Positions 16,992 to 25,977 of a DNA stretch of 64,000 nt are shown here, in pieces; the first letter of the stretch is position 1; the number at the start of each line of letters is the position of its first letter. Origin of the DNA: Diplocloster modestus (GTDB taxonomy: Bacteria; Bacillota; Clostridia; Lachnospirales; Lachnospiraceae); contig NZ_JAHQCX010000002.1 in NCBI RefSeq assembly GCF_019042245.1, forward strand, positions 183,782 to 247,781. Direction: 5' to 3'. The position numbers and the translations under genes were made by a program. The notes below the pieces were generated by a model that ran no database searches, was not told where the DNA came from, and saw only the letters and a program-made list of their open reading frames with translations.

Positions 16992-17510
16992 ATGGACGGC
17001 AACAAACGAAGGGCACAGATCATTGAACTGCTCTCCTTTGCAGAGGACCCCCTCCCCGGTGCCGCGCTGGCTAGAAAGCTGGGGGTCAGCCGGCAGGTAA
17101 TCGTGCAGGATATCGCGCTGCTTCGCGCCACAAATAAAGACATCCTGTCAACAGCCAGGGGATACCTGCTGTATCAGCAGGAAAACACCAAAGCAAACCG
17201 CTGTTTTCTCGTATCCCACACGACGGTTCAGATCGAGGATGAATTAAATACCATTGTAGATCTGGGCGGCAAAGTCCTGGATGTGATTGTTACTCATCCG
17301 ATCTACGGTATCATCAACGTGGATCTGCTGATTTCCAACCGCCGGGAGGTCGCAGAATTCGTGGAAAAGATTCGGACCAACCGGACAAAGCCTTTAAAAG
17401 AGCTGACAAACGATGTCCATTACCACACAGTAGAAGCAGATAACGAATATGTTCTGGATCAGATCCAAAATGCCCTGGCCTTAAAAAAATACTTGCACCC
17501 TTCTTCGTAG
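16992..17510 (+). CDS. niaR: NiaR-type transcriptional repressor (HTH_11 plus 3H domain)
   Basis: A protein of 172 residues. Residues 1-60 form a winged helix (AQIIELLSFAEDPLPGAALARKLGVSRQVIVQDIALLRA). The rest is a 3H domain named for three conserved histidines, here in VSHTTVQ, VTHPIYG and DVHYHTV. Known family members repress NAD synthesis and niacin uptake genes when nicotinate binds. ATG 16992 has AAAGG ten bases upstream; an in-frame ATG at 16983 lies too close. The next gene, an EIIC-type transporter, begins 69 bases later behind a dyad, suggesting that NiaR controls it. Confidence 0.88.
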   Translation: MDGNKRRAQIIELLSFAEDPLPGAALARKLGVSRQVIVQDIALLRATNKDILSTARGYLLYQQENTKANRCFLVSHTTVQIEDELNTIVDLGGKVLDVIVTHPIYGIINVDLLISNRREVAEFVEKIRTNRTKPLKELTNDVHYHTVEADNEYVLDQIQNALALKKYLHPSS

Positions 17511-17530
17511 TGTGGTATTTTTATGCAATG

Positions 17531-17546
17531 AGGTGACAAGACACCT
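17531..17546. promoter_or_regulatory. Candidate NiaR operator before the EIIC gene
   Basis: AGGTGACAAGACACCT is a 5-bp dyad (AGGTG/CACCT) with a 6-base centre, overlapping a GTGACA that may be the -35. The GACA and ACCTGT words resemble NiaR sites as I recall them from Bacillus; no matrix was scored. Confidence 0.5.
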
Positions 17547-17579
17547 GTGTTTACAATTAAATTATGAGAGGGATTTAGA

Positions 17580-18647
17580 ATGGAAAAGCTAAAGAAAATC
17601 TGTAACAGAATATTTATTGAAGGATTGTCCGGTATGGCTCAGGGGCTGTTTGCCACTTTATTAGTGGGGACCATACTGGAACAGATCGGAACTTTCATAG
17701 GGGGCAGCATCGGCACTTACATAATCGTAGTGGCCACCGTGGCGAAGAAGCTGACCGGTGCCGGCATCGGTATCGGTGTAGCCAGCAAGTTTAAACAGCC
17801 GCCGTTAGTCACCGTCTCCGCCGGAGTAGCCGGTATGATCGGCGCCTATGCCAAACAGATTATGGCGGGCTCCCTGCTGGTAGAGGGCACCTTCACACTG
17901 GCCGGTGTGGGAGAACCGCTCGGTTCCTTCGTTGCCGCATATCTGGCTGTCGAGGTCGCCGGTCTGGTCGCCAACAAAACAAAAGTAGATATTCTGGTCA
18001 CACCCATTACCACCATAGCGGTTGGTTCCATCGTCGGTCTGTCGATCGGCGTACCTATCGCGGCATTTATGACCAAAGTGGGTGAGCTGATCAACTGGGG
18101 AGCCATGCAGCAGCCGTTCCTGGCCGGTATCATCGTATCCGTGCTGATGGGAATCGCCCTTACCCTGCCTATCAGTTCGGCCGCTATCGGCGTATCGCTG
18201 GGCCTTAGCGGGATCGCGGCGGGCGCCGCGGCCATCGGCTGCAGTGCCAATATGATCGGATTTGCCGTCGCCAGTTTCCGTGAGAACAAGATCGGCGGCC
18301 TGGTCGCCCAGGGTCTTGGAACTTCTATGCTGCAAATGCCGAATATCCTGCGCAAACCACTGATCTGGCTTCCGGCGATCATCTCCAGTGCGATACTAGG
18401 CCCTGTCTCCACCTGTCTGTTGCAGATGACCAACAATCCCACCGGTTCCGGTATGGGTACCTGCGGATTCGTTGGCCAGATCATGGGATATCAGACCATG
18501 ATACAGGAAGGTGTCAGCAGCGGTATGGCACTGCTCCAGATCGGAGTTATGCATTTCCTGGCACCGGCGCTTCTGGCTTTGCTGATCTCTGAATTCATGC
18601 GTAAAATGAATTGGATCAAGGCCGGAGACATGAAACTGGATATCTAG
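17580..18647 (+). CDS. PTS EIIC-like transporter (PTS_EIIC_2 family), possible niacin uptake
   Basis: A membrane protein of 355 residues rich in Gly/Ala transmembrane segments. It belongs to the PTS_EIIC_2 family (FIEGLSGMAQGLFATLLVGTILEQIG at the N terminus; GVPIAAFMTKVGELINWG mid-protein; NNPTGSGMGTCGFVGQ late). No EIIA or EIIB partner is fused or adjacent, so sugar phosphotransfer is not supported by context. Position after niaR and a possible NiaR dyad suggest uptake of nicotinate or a related vitamin; this is inference. AGAGGGA precedes the ATG by six bases. The gene is probably co-regulated with niaR. Confidence 0.8.
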   Translation: MEKLKKICNRIFIEGLSGMAQGLFATLLVGTILEQIGTFIGGSIGTYIIVVATVAKKLTGAGIGIGVASKFKQPPLVTVSAGVAGMIGAYAKQIMAGSLLVEGTFTLAGVGEPLGSFVAAYLAVEVAGLVANKTKVDILVTPITTIAVGSIVGLSIGVPIAAFMTKVGELINWGAMQQPFLAGIIVSVLMGIALTLPISSAAIGVSLGLSGIAAGAAAIGCSANMIGFAVASFRENKIGGLVAQGLGTSMLQMPNILRKPLIWLPAIISSAILGPVSTCLLQMTNNPTGSGMGTCGFVGQIMGYQTMIQEGVSSGMALLQIGVMHFLAPALLALLISEFMRKMNWIKAGDMKLDI

Positions 18648-18720
18648 CTGGATACCCTGCTTATGACTGTTTTATGTATCCCCTGAAACCAGTTTATGAC
18701 ACGCCGTTTAAGTACACCAA

Positions 18721-18812
18721 AGAGAGAAGCCTGGTGCAAGAGCCGTCTATATGGAATGAGTGGATAAGAAACATCCTCCCCTCAAAGCCGGTTCCTTGCG
18801 CCAGACCTCTCT
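18721..18812. repeat. Imperfect inverted repeat between convergent genes
   Basis: 18721-18745 (AGAGAGAAGCCTGGTGCAAG then AGCCG) is about 75-80 % complementary to 18788-18812 (CCGGTTCCTTGCGCCAGACC then TCTCT). It lies between the EIIC gene and the convergent coiled-coil gene. No T-run follows, so a simple terminator is unlikely. Confidence 0.5.
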
Positions 18813-18832
18813 GGTCCTTTGCAGTGAAAGTT

Positions 18833-19105
18833 TTATGCAATTCCCTGCTGCTCTTCCTCTTCTCTTTGGGGAATGATTTCTTTTTTTACTATATCCGTTA
18901 CCTGATTGACACTCAATCCGGTCAGTTCCATAAAGTCACAGAGTTCATTCAACTCTTTATCTCTTTTTTCCCGCAGAAGAGCCGCATATTCCTGGTTCAA
19001 ATCCACCAGCTTCCCCTTTTCCCTGTTGACTATCGCCTTCTGTTTTTCGATTGCTTCCTGCATCAGTGCGATTCGCTCTTCGACCGGTTTTTTCGTTCTG
19101 GCCAT
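18833..19105 (-). CDS. Small coiled-coil protein of unknown function
   Basis: A protein of 90 residues starting MARTKKPVEERIALMQEAI. AAGGAGG lies seven bases before ATG 19105; the longer frame to 19207 lacks a ribosome site. Residues 10-62 are a charged, Leu/Ala-spaced coiled coil; residues 60-80 (FMELTGLSVNQVTDIVKKE) look like a short helical motif, and the end is acidic (REEEEQQG). It is not recognised. No helix-turn-helix or membrane segment is evident. It is read alone, divergent from the DUF362 gene. Confidence 0.7.
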   Translation of the reverse strand: MARTKKPVEERIALMQEAIEKQKAIVNREKGKLVDLNQEYAALLREKRDKELNELCDFMELTGLSVNQVTDIVKKEIIPQREEEEQQGIA

Positions 19106-19283
19106 AATATTCCTCCTTCTGAAATATGCATTATTACATATTATAGTACGAGCCCTAGTAAAATATTCCAACTTCCTGTCCCATTCGGATAGATTACAGG
19201 ATACCAAATATTACCACACAGTGATATAATATTTATATTATCCGGAATTATATCTTCTCCGCCTTGTTTCCCATTTAGAATCC

Positions 19284-19307
19284 GGGAAACAGATCGGGAA
19301 ACAGATC
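19284..19307 (+). repeat. Tandem 12-bp direct repeat in the DUF362 gene upstream region
   Basis: GGGAAACAGATC occurs twice without a gap and is followed by an inverted GATCTG at 19313-19318. A palindrome ATAATATTTATATTAT lies some 50 bases upstream. Possible operator elements in the divergent region. Confidence 0.5.
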
Positions 19308-19396
19308 TATAGCGATCTGAACAGATATCTCTTACTATCAAAAATAGCAGCTCTCACTAACAGCTGTAAGTGCTCATAAAAAAAAGGAGTAATCAT

Positions 19397-20506
19397 ATGG
19401 AAAAATCTAAAGTTTATTTTACGAACATGCGTACCCGAATGAACGTGAATCTTCAGGAAAAACTGGCACGTCTGATGAAAAAGGCCGGTATCGGTACAAT
19501 CGATTTTAACCAGAAATACGTCGCTGTAAAGATGCATTTTGGCGAGCCGGGTAATCTGGCTTACTTGAGGCCTAATTATGCGAAAACTGTAGTTGATGTG
19601 ATCCGGGAACTGGGTGGAAACCCCTTTCTGACCGACTGCAATACGCTCTATGTGGGCGGCCGTAAAAACGCGCTGGACCACATAGACGGCGCCTACACAA
19701 ACGGCTTTTCTCCCTTTTCCACCGGATGCCATATCTTGATTGGAGATGGGCTTAAGGGTACCGATGATGTCCTGATTCCCGTGGCCGGCGGCGAGTATGT
19801 GACAGAAGCTAAAATCGGCCGTGCTATTATGGACGCGGATATCTTCATCTCTCTGACCCACTTTAAGGGTCATGAGCTTACCGGTTTCGGCGGTACTCTT
19901 AAAAATATAGGAATGGGCTGCGGTTCCCGGGCCGGCAAGATGGAGATGCACAGCGCTGGTAAGCCCTTTGTGGATCAGGAGCTGTGTGTCGGCTGCGGCT
20001 CCTGCAGCAAGGTCTGTGCACAGGATGCCATCACCATCTCATCCAAAAAAGCATCCATCGATCAGAACAAATGTGCCGGCTGCGGCCGCTGCATTGGCGT
20101 CTGTCCCCGTGACGCGGTAAACCCCGCCTCCGATGAATCTGAGGACATTCTGAACCGGAAGATCGCCGAATATACCAAGGCAGTCCTATCAGGCAGACCG
20201 AATTTCCATATCAGTCTGGTTGTAGATGTGGCTCCCTTCTGCGACTGTCATCCGGAAAATGATCTGTCCATCGTTCCTGATATCGGTATGTTCGCCTCTT
20301 TTGATCCGGTGGCTCTGGATGTGGCTTGTGCAGATGCGGTCAACGCGCAGCCGGTCATCAAAGGCAGCCTTCTGGCAGAATGTGATCACGAAGGGCACGA
20401 TCATTTCGGTGCCGTCAGCCCCAACACGGATTGGCGCGTGGCCATTTCGCATGCGGTAAAGCTGGGGATCGGACAAGATACCTATGAGTTGATCGAAGTC
20501 TCATAA
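19397..20506 (+). CDS. DUF362 domain protein with two 4Fe-4S clusters
   Basis: A protein of 369 residues. The N-terminal and middle parts match DUF362 (KMHFGEPGNLAYLRP, THFKGHELTGFGGTLKNIGMG). Around 195-240 lies a ferredoxin insert with two CxxCxxCxxxC motifs (CVGCGSCSKVC and CAGCGRCIGVC), each expected to bind a 4Fe-4S cluster. A short C-terminal block (DPVALDVACADAVN) completes the family. It is a cytosolic redox protein; the partner and reaction are unknown. AAGGAG lies seven bases before ATG 19397, so the ATG 27 bases upstream is not used. It converges on the isomerase gene, 17 bases away. Confidence 0.88.
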   Translation: MEKSKVYFTNMRTRMNVNLQEKLARLMKKAGIGTIDFNQKYVAVKMHFGEPGNLAYLRPNYAKTVVDVIRELGGNPFLTDCNTLYVGGRKNALDHIDGAYTNGFSPFSTGCHILIGDGLKGTDDVLIPVAGGEYVTEAKIGRAIMDADIFISLTHFKGHELTGFGGTLKNIGMGCGSRAGKMEMHSAGKPFVDQELCVGCGSCSKVCAQDAITISSKKASIDQNKCAGCGRCIGVCPRDAVNPASDESEDILNRKIAEYTKAVLSGRPNFHISLVVDVAPFCDCHPENDLSIVPDIGMFASFDPVALDVACADAVNAQPVIKGSLLAECDHEGHDHFGAVSPNTDWRVAISHAVKLGIGQDTYELIEVS

Positions 20507-20523
20507 ATAAGAAGAGACCGGTG

Positions 20524-21519
20524 TTATTTAAACAGACTCTCCCGAATCACTTTTGTCATCTCACAGGGATTGCCTTCATCGATCAGTTCGCCTAACCGAT
20601 CGAATCCGATCCGGTCTATGGCCTCATCATATTTCTGCATGTTCAGGACACTTTGGCGGGTGGCCTCGTACTGGTTCTCACGGTAAGGGAAGATGTCTAC
20701 GGAAATGAAACCGTCATAATCTGCTTTCCGCAGGGCGTAGAACATCTCAATGAACTCGGTCAGACGCAGGGCGCCTACCATCATGTCGTCATCCCACAGA
20801 TTGTAATTGTCGTTGGCATGGATCATGAACAGTTTGTGATAGCGGGCGGCCACCTCGATGTTCTGGGCAACGCTTTGCTGTGCCTGAAATACATGGCCGG
20901 TGTCGATAGCGACACCTACATTGGGGCGGTCCACTTCCATGCAGACTAAAAGGGCAGTCATGGTGGTATCGATCAGGCAGCGGTTTCTGGGCTCTCTGAT
21001 TTTTCCTTCCAGGGTCAGCCTGATGCCGGGGTTGTAGTCAGCCAGTTCACGGACATTGCCGATCAGATAATCCCACTGTTTCGTATAGTCTGTCTGAAGG
21101 GGATAGTCAAAGCCGTCCTGTCCCAGCCAGAGATTGACACTGGGGCTGCCTACCAGTCTGGCGTTGAAGTCTATGTTCTGTTTGCACAGATCCATGGCTT
21201 CTTTGCGTACTGCCGGGTCGGCAGCGGCTATGGACCCCTTCTGATATTTGCGCTCACCGAAGACCTGGGGAAGAACGGAGGATGCTACCAGATCAGATCT
21301 GGTTAGAATCTCATTTACCACTTCGGGATCAGCGTAGGGGCCGCTGGGGGCCTGATAGAGATCCGCACCAGACAATACCTGCATCTGCTCCAGACTTTTG
21401 ATGACATCCGGGAATTCTACCTGATCCACTTTTGGATCCTTGTATCCGCATTTCATAAACCTGTCTGAAGTCTGCCCCAACGATCCGATAATTGCACTGT
21501 ACTTTACCTTACTTGCCAT
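20524..21519 (-). CDS. TIM-barrel sugar isomerase/epimerase
   Basis: A protein of 331 residues in the xylose-isomerase-like (AP endonuclease 2) TIM-barrel superfamily. Probable metal ligands are Glu in LTLEGK, Asp and His in VAIDTGHVF, His in FMIHANDN and an acidic residue in ISVDIFPY. Such enzymes move a carbonyl or invert a centre in ketoses or inositols; the substrate is not deducible. GAGGAGG precedes the ATG by eight bases. It is the last gene of the sugar ABC operon, 82 bases after the FucU-like mutarotase, so it probably processes the imported sugar. Confidence 0.85.
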   Translation of the reverse strand: MASKVKYSAIIGSLGQTSDRFMKCGYKDPKVDQVEFPDVIKSLEQMQVLSGADLYQAPSGPYADPEVVNEILTRSDLVASSVLPQVFGERKYQKGSIAAADPAVRKEAMDLCKQNIDFNARLVGSPSVNLWLGQDGFDYPLQTDYTKQWDYLIGNVRELADYNPGIRLTLEGKIREPRNRCLIDTTMTALLVCMEVDRPNVGVAIDTGHVFQAQQSVAQNIEVAARYHKLFMIHANDNYNLWDDDMMVGALRLTEFIEMFYALRKADYDGFISVDIFPYRENQYEATRQSVLNMQKYDEAIDRIGFDRLGELIDEGNPCEMTKVIRESLFK

Positions 21520-21601
21520 ATTACATTCCTCCTCAACTTTTTGTCTGTTTCTATTTTCCCATGAATTTGACTGCTTTATTTTTCCGGGAATTTGTCAGCT
21601 T

Positions 21602-22051
21602 TTATTTTCCTGAGAATTCTCCAATGACGCCTTTTTTCAGAATCATGCACGCGTAGAGCGCGTCTTCACTGGTTTGTACCGTCACAAAACTGTTTTTTGC
21701 TCTTTCATAGAACTCGAAGCGTTCCATCTGTTTCATTTCCTTATATGCCCCGCAAAAGTCGTTGGTCCGGATGATTCGGTCGTAGTCGCTCCAAATCGGA
21801 GGTGTCCCCTTGTATAATTCCCCGGGCGTCATCACATTGACCGGGTCTGGAACGAATACATCCAACGGCATCAGCGTTAGGATCGCTTCCAGGATCTCAG
21901 TGGCTTTGATTCCTTTTGTGTATACACAGCGTCTGGACATTGTATAGGAAGGAAAATTGATGTCTCCGATTACGATTTCATCTCCGTGTCCCATTTGCAT
22001 CAATGCCAGCATCAGTTCTGGCGGAATTACTTCCGGAATATTTTTCAGCAT
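21602..22051 (-). CDS. RbsD/FucU family sugar mutarotase
   Basis: A protein of 149 residues in the RbsD/FucU family that interconverts sugar anomers. MLKNIPEVIPPELMLALMQMGHGDEIVIGDINFP shows the family's catalytic His (MGHGDEIVIGDxNFP). The C-terminal Tyr motif (FEFYERAKNSFVTVQTSE) is closer to FucU than to RbsD. ATG 22051 has GGAGG six bases before it. It lies between the binding protein and the isomerase in one operon. A fucose-like substrate is suggested but not shown. Confidence 0.88.
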   Translation of the reverse strand: MLKNIPEVIPPELMLALMQMGHGDEIVIGDINFPSYTMSRRCVYTKGIKATEILEAILTLMPLDVFVPDPVNVMTPGELYKGTPPIWSDYDRIIRTNDFCGAYKEMKQMERFEFYERAKNSFVTVQTSEDALYACMILKKGVIGEFSGK

Positions 22052-22171
22052 AATATCCTCCATTTGCGCGTTTTTTTGCACATTTTACCGCCACAATTAT
22101 TATTTGTTGTGTACACATACCGCAGTGGCTTGCGGTATGCGTACATGCTCCACACGGTAAGTATCATCAAC

Positions 22172-23275
22172 TTATTTTACAGCATTTGCCCAATTGGTCT
22201 CATCGTCCACATTAGTGGAGTCGATTACATAGTGACCCTGAATCTGATCCTTCTCGACCGTTTCTCCGTTCACTGCCTGGATCGCCAGCTCGATTGCCTT
22301 TTTCCCCATGCCGATGGGATCCTGCGATATGGTTACGTCAATGCTTCCCTGGCGGATAGCTTCCAGCGCGTCGGCCACGCCGTCGATACCAACGATATAG
22401 ATGTGTTCTTTATCACCGGCTGGTTTTAAAAGGCCCGATCCCTCAATTGCTTTGAGTGCACCAAGTGTACAGTCGTCATTGTGTCCATATACGGCATCGA
22501 ATTCCGGCTGTGCCTGGATGATATTCTGCATAACGTTCAGAGATGTTTCCTGGTTAAAATCACCTGCCTGCTGTGCTACTACTTCGATATCCGGATATTT
22601 TTCTTCCAGCTGCTTATGAAAGCCTTCCCCACGGTCCCTGGTTGCCGATGCACCGGCCAATCCTTCGATTTCTACAACTTTGCCTTTGGGCTCACCGTAT
22701 TTGTCCGTCAGGAACTCCGCGATTTTGTCAGCGGCGATGGCGCCCATAGCCACGTTATCCGTCGCAAGGAATGCGGTGTATCCGTCACTGGTGGACCCGC
22801 GGTCCGCGTAGATCAAAGGGATTCCTGCATCTACGGCTTTCTGCTGTGCGGTAACGATGGCGTCGCTGTCAATGGGATTACAGATAATGGCACTGGCTCC
22901 CTGGGAAATCAGGTCTTCGATCTGGGACGTCTGTTTCGCCGTATCATTGTCCGCATTGGTCTCCACAATCTTCACTCCATTTTCCTTGGCAGCTTCTTCC
23001 AGACCCAGTTTCATGGCTACAAAGAATTCGTTGGTGAGTGTTGATATACTGGTACCGATCGTTATGTCCCCTGCCGCCGGTGCCTGATCCCCTGCGGAAT
23101 CTGCGTCCGGTGCAGCTGCCGGTTCTGCGGTTTTGGTCTCACCAGCTGCCGTACTGCCGGCTGTCCCCCCGGATGCCGCCGGTTCCTCTTTCTGTGTGCC
23201 GCAGGCGCTTAAAGCGGCCATAACCATGGTCATACTTACGAGAATTGCCAATACTTTACTAAAACTTCTTTTCAT
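22172..23275 (-). CDS. Sugar ABC transporter substrate-binding lipoprotein
   Basis: A protein of 367 residues in the periplasmic-binding-protein family 4 (RbsB-like). A signal peptide ends in the lipobox LSAC (Cys 24), then a Gly/Ala/Pro-rich linker (about 25-65) tethers the binding domain (DITIGTSISTLTNEFFVAMKLG onward). NPIDSDAI and VVEIEGLAGASATRDRGEGF are typical of the ribose-type group. ATG 23275 has AAGGAGG seven bases upstream; the long N-terminal extension to 23380 is not supported. It should capture the sugar outside the membrane and deliver it to the permease. Third gene of the operon. Confidence 0.93.
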   Translation of the reverse strand: MKRSFSKVLAILVSMTMVMAALSACGTQKEEPAASGGTAGSTAAGETKTAEPAAAPDADSAGDQAPAAGDITIGTSISTLTNEFFVAMKLGLEEAAKENGVKIVETNADNDTAKQTSQIEDLISQGASAIICNPIDSDAIVTAQQKAVDAGIPLIYADRGSTSDGYTAFLATDNVAMGAIAADKIAEFLTDKYGEPKGKVVEIEGLAGASATRDRGEGFHKQLEEKYPDIEVVAQQAGDFNQETSLNVMQNIIQAQPEFDAVYGHNDDCTLGALKAIEGSGLLKPAGDKEHIYIVGIDGVADALEAIRQGSIDVTISQDPIGMGKKAIELAIQAVNGETVEKDQIQGHYVIDSTNVDDETNWANAVK

Positions 23276-23482
23276 ACTGCTACCTCCTTCTTCGGATTGC
23301 TCCAATACCTTCCTTGATAATTTGCATTTGCTTATCGAAATAAAATCTTTATATAGGAACTGGGAACAGACCTGCCTCACTGCTTGTCGTTTTCTTTTTT
23401 CTCTGCTTACCGTGTAGAGTTTTTCATAGATGGCAGGTTATTTACCGCACGATTCCTATTTGCCGATTCTATCAGCCATGAA

Positions 23483-24466
23483 TTAAGTTAACTCACTTCT
23501 GTTTTTCAGCGTGTCCAAAAGTACCGCAATCAGGATCACGACACCCCGTACCACTCCGGTATAGAATGTATTCACATTCAGAAGATTCATACCGTTATTC
23601 AGAACACTTAAGATCAGTACTCCTACCAGTGTCCCTTTCATAGTTCCGCGTCCTCCTGCCAGGCTGGCGCCTCCGATTACGGCAGCTCCGATGGCATCCA
23701 TCTCCAGACAGTCTCCCGCTGTAGATACGGCCGTTCCCAGCCGGGCCGTCAGTATCATAGCGGCCAGTCCCGCTGTAAAACCGCTGACTCCATAGACACA
23801 CATTTCTATCCGCTTCGTGTGAATACCGGACAATTCCGTCGCTTCCCGGTTACCGCCCAGCGCGTAGATCCCGCGTCCAAAGGTCGTAAATTTCAAAACA
23901 TAGAAAGCGACCAGGTATACCAAAAACATGATCAGGACAGCGATCGGGATAAAGCCCGCGATATAGCCATTTCCAATCAACTGGTAACTCTTCGGTATAC
24001 CCGAGATCGTCTTCCCCTGTGTGAATACCAGGGTAAATCCCCGTCCAATGGACATTCCTGCCAGTGTTACAATAAAAGCCGGCACCTTCAGTCTGCTGAT
24101 CAGGATCCCCTGTATAAATCCAAAGGCGGTTGACACGGACAGCATAATCAGAACGCCGATTACCACCGGTGCCCCGTTTTTCATGGCAGCCGCCCCCAGG
24201 GCGGCACACAGTGCCAGGACAGATCCTACCGACAGATCGATTCCACCTGTAATCACTACATAAGTCATACCCACAGCAGCCATACCCATGGTGGTGGACT
24301 GCATCAGAATATTCATGATATTCTTTACTGTCAGGAACCTGGGGGTACATATCGTCAGTATCAGGCACATGACTACCAGCGCGGCCAGAATGATGTTTTG
24401 AGAAAGGAATCCCGCCACTTTATTATGCTTATTCTGTGCTATGACAGCATCTGTTGATTTCTTCAT
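23483..24466 (-). CDS. Sugar ABC transporter permease (RbsC family)
   Basis: A membrane protein of 327 residues with about eight to ten hydrophobic segments and the RbsC core (MTYVVITGGIDLSVGSVLAL, ALGGNREATELSGI, GGASLAGGRGTMKGTLVGVLIL). ATG 24466 has CGGAGG six bases before it; the 9-codon-longer frame would overlap the ATPase stop. It forms the channel through which the upstream-encoded ATPase drives the sugar. A gap of about 200 bases separates it from the binding-protein gene. Confidence 0.94.
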   Translation of the reverse strand: MKKSTDAVIAQNKHNKVAGFLSQNIILAALVVMCLILTICTPRFLTVKNIMNILMQSTTMGMAAVGMTYVVITGGIDLSVGSVLALCAALGAAAMKNGAPVVIGVLIMLSVSTAFGFIQGILISRLKVPAFIVTLAGMSIGRGFTLVFTQGKTISGIPKSYQLIGNGYIAGFIPIAVLIMFLVYLVAFYVLKFTTFGRGIYALGGNREATELSGIHTKRIEMCVYGVSGFTAGLAAMILTARLGTAVSTAGDCLEMDAIGAAVIGGASLAGGRGTMKGTLVGVLILSVLNNGMNLLNVNTFYTGVVRGVVILIAVLLDTLKNRSELT

Positions 24467-24489
24467 TGTTTTCCTCCGTTCAATCTTTC

Positions 24490-25977
24490 TCATCCTCCAA
24501 TGGCGTACTTGATCACCTGTTCCTGGGTGAGTTCTTCGTGATCCAGGATTCCTGTGATCCTGCCTTCATGCATCACCGCCACCCGGTCACTCATTTTAAT
24601 TACTTCCGGCATCTCTGAAGAAATCAGAATTACCGATCGTCCGGAATTCGTCACCTCATTGATCAGTTCATAGATCTCCGCCTTTGTTCCAATATCAATT
24701 CCTCTGGTCGGGTCGTCCAGTATCATCACTTCCGGGTTGGTCAGCATACACTTTCCGATTACCACCTTTTGCTGATTGCCTCCGGACAGGGTTCCCGTAA
24801 TCTGCTCTTTTCCGGTACATTTAATATGTAAGGCTTCGATTTGTTCATCGGCCATCACTTTTTCCTTCGGGGTGTCAATATAACCAAAGGCCTTGCGTAT
24901 TTTATAAATCATAGACAGTACCGTATTGTTCTCCACATCCTGTGACAGAATCAGTCCCTGTTTTTTCCGGTCTTCCGGTACCAGATAGATGCCGTTGCGG
25001 ATCGCATCCCTGGGACTTTTGATGTCTACCTTCTGCCCATTCATGAGGATCTCACCGCCGTCCTTTTTATCCGCTCCGAAAATCAGACGTACCAGTTCAC
25101 TTCTGCCCGCTCCCACAAGACCCGCGATCCCGAACACCTCGCCGCGTCTCACAGTGAAGCTCACATCCTTTACATACTTTCCCCTGGTCAGGTTTCTGAC
25201 TTCCAGAAGCGGCTCTCCCGGGCTGTTGGTCTTGGCCGGAAATCTCTGGGATATCTCCCTGCCGACCATCATCCGGATCAGCTCATTTTCCGATACCTCC
25301 TTTACCGGTTTATCTCCCATGTCCTGACCATCCCGTAATACCTGGACCCGGTCGCAGCATTCCGCAATCTCTTCCAGCTTGTGGGAAATAAAAACGATGC
25401 CCACGCCTTTCTTTTTCAGCACTTCCATGGTGCAAAACAGGTTCTGTGTTTCCTCCGTTGTCAGCGACGATGTGGGTTCATCCATAAGGATCACCTTCGC
25501 GTTATAGGACAGAACCTTGGCGATCTCCGTCAGCTGCTGTTCCGCGATGGACAAAAGCCGGACTTCTTTGTGCGGGTTCAGCTTCAGGCCATAGGCGCTT
25601 AACAGCTCTTCCACCTGTCGATAAAGCTTTTTGTACTGTACGGTTCCCATCCGGTTTTTCGGAAGCCGGCCCATATAAATATTTTCCGCCACACTCATAT
25701 TGCTGTGCAGTTTCAACTCCTGATGCACGATAGCGATTCCCAGTTCAAACGCGTCATTCACTCCGTGCATCTTAACAGACTGCCCCTTCACCCGGATTTC
25801 CCCCTCATCCGGCTGGTAGATGCCGCTTAAGACATTTAGCAGCGTAGATTTTCCGGCTCCGTTTTCGCCCAACAGCCCCAATATTTCTCCGCTGTTCACG
25901 GTAATATTTACATCCTGCAGGGCCTTGACTCCGGGAAAAAACTTAGAAATATGGCTGGCCTTTAACAACTCCTCCAT
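24490..25977 (-). CDS. Sugar ABC transporter ATPase with two nucleotide-binding domains
   Basis: A protein of 495 residues of the RbsA type. The first domain has GENGAGKST and a degenerate signature (LSIAEQQ); the second has GLVGAGRSE (degenerate Walker A) and LSGGNQQK. This is the usual asymmetry of carbohydrate uptake ATPases. AAAGGAGG precedes the ATG. First gene of the five-gene operon (ATPase, permease, lipoprotein, mutarotase, isomerase), divergent from the AraC regulator that probably controls it. Confidence 0.95.
   Translation of the reverse strand: MEELLKASHISKFFPGVKALQDVNITVNSGEILGLLGENGAGKSTLLNVLSGIYQPDEGEIRVKGQSVKMHGVNDAFELGIAIVHQELKLHSNMSVAENIYMGRLPKNRMGTVQYKKLYRQVEELLSAYGLKLNPHKEVRLLSIAEQQLTEIAKVLSYNAKVILMDEPTSSLTTEETQNLFCTMEVLKKKGVGIVFISHKLEEIAECCDRVQVLRDGQDMGDKPVKEVSENELIRMMVGREISQRFPAKTNSPGEPLLEVRNLTRGKYVKDVSFTVRRGEVFGIAGLVGAGRSELVRLIFGADKKDGGEILMNGQKVDIKSPRDAIRNGIYLVPEDRKKQGLILSQDVENNTVLSMIYKIRKAFGYIDTPKEKVMADEQIEALHIKCTGKEQITGTLSGGNQQKVVIGKCMLTNPEVMILDDPTRGIDIGTKAEIYELINEVTNSGRSVILISSEMPEVIKMSDRVAVMHEGRITGILDHEELTQEQVIKYAIGG

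Noticed and set aside
17580-18647. Ordinary sugar PTS permease
   Set aside because: No EIIA/EIIB domain or gene is present and the neighbour is NiaR, so a sugar PTS role is not supported here; the family label is kept but not the sugar function.
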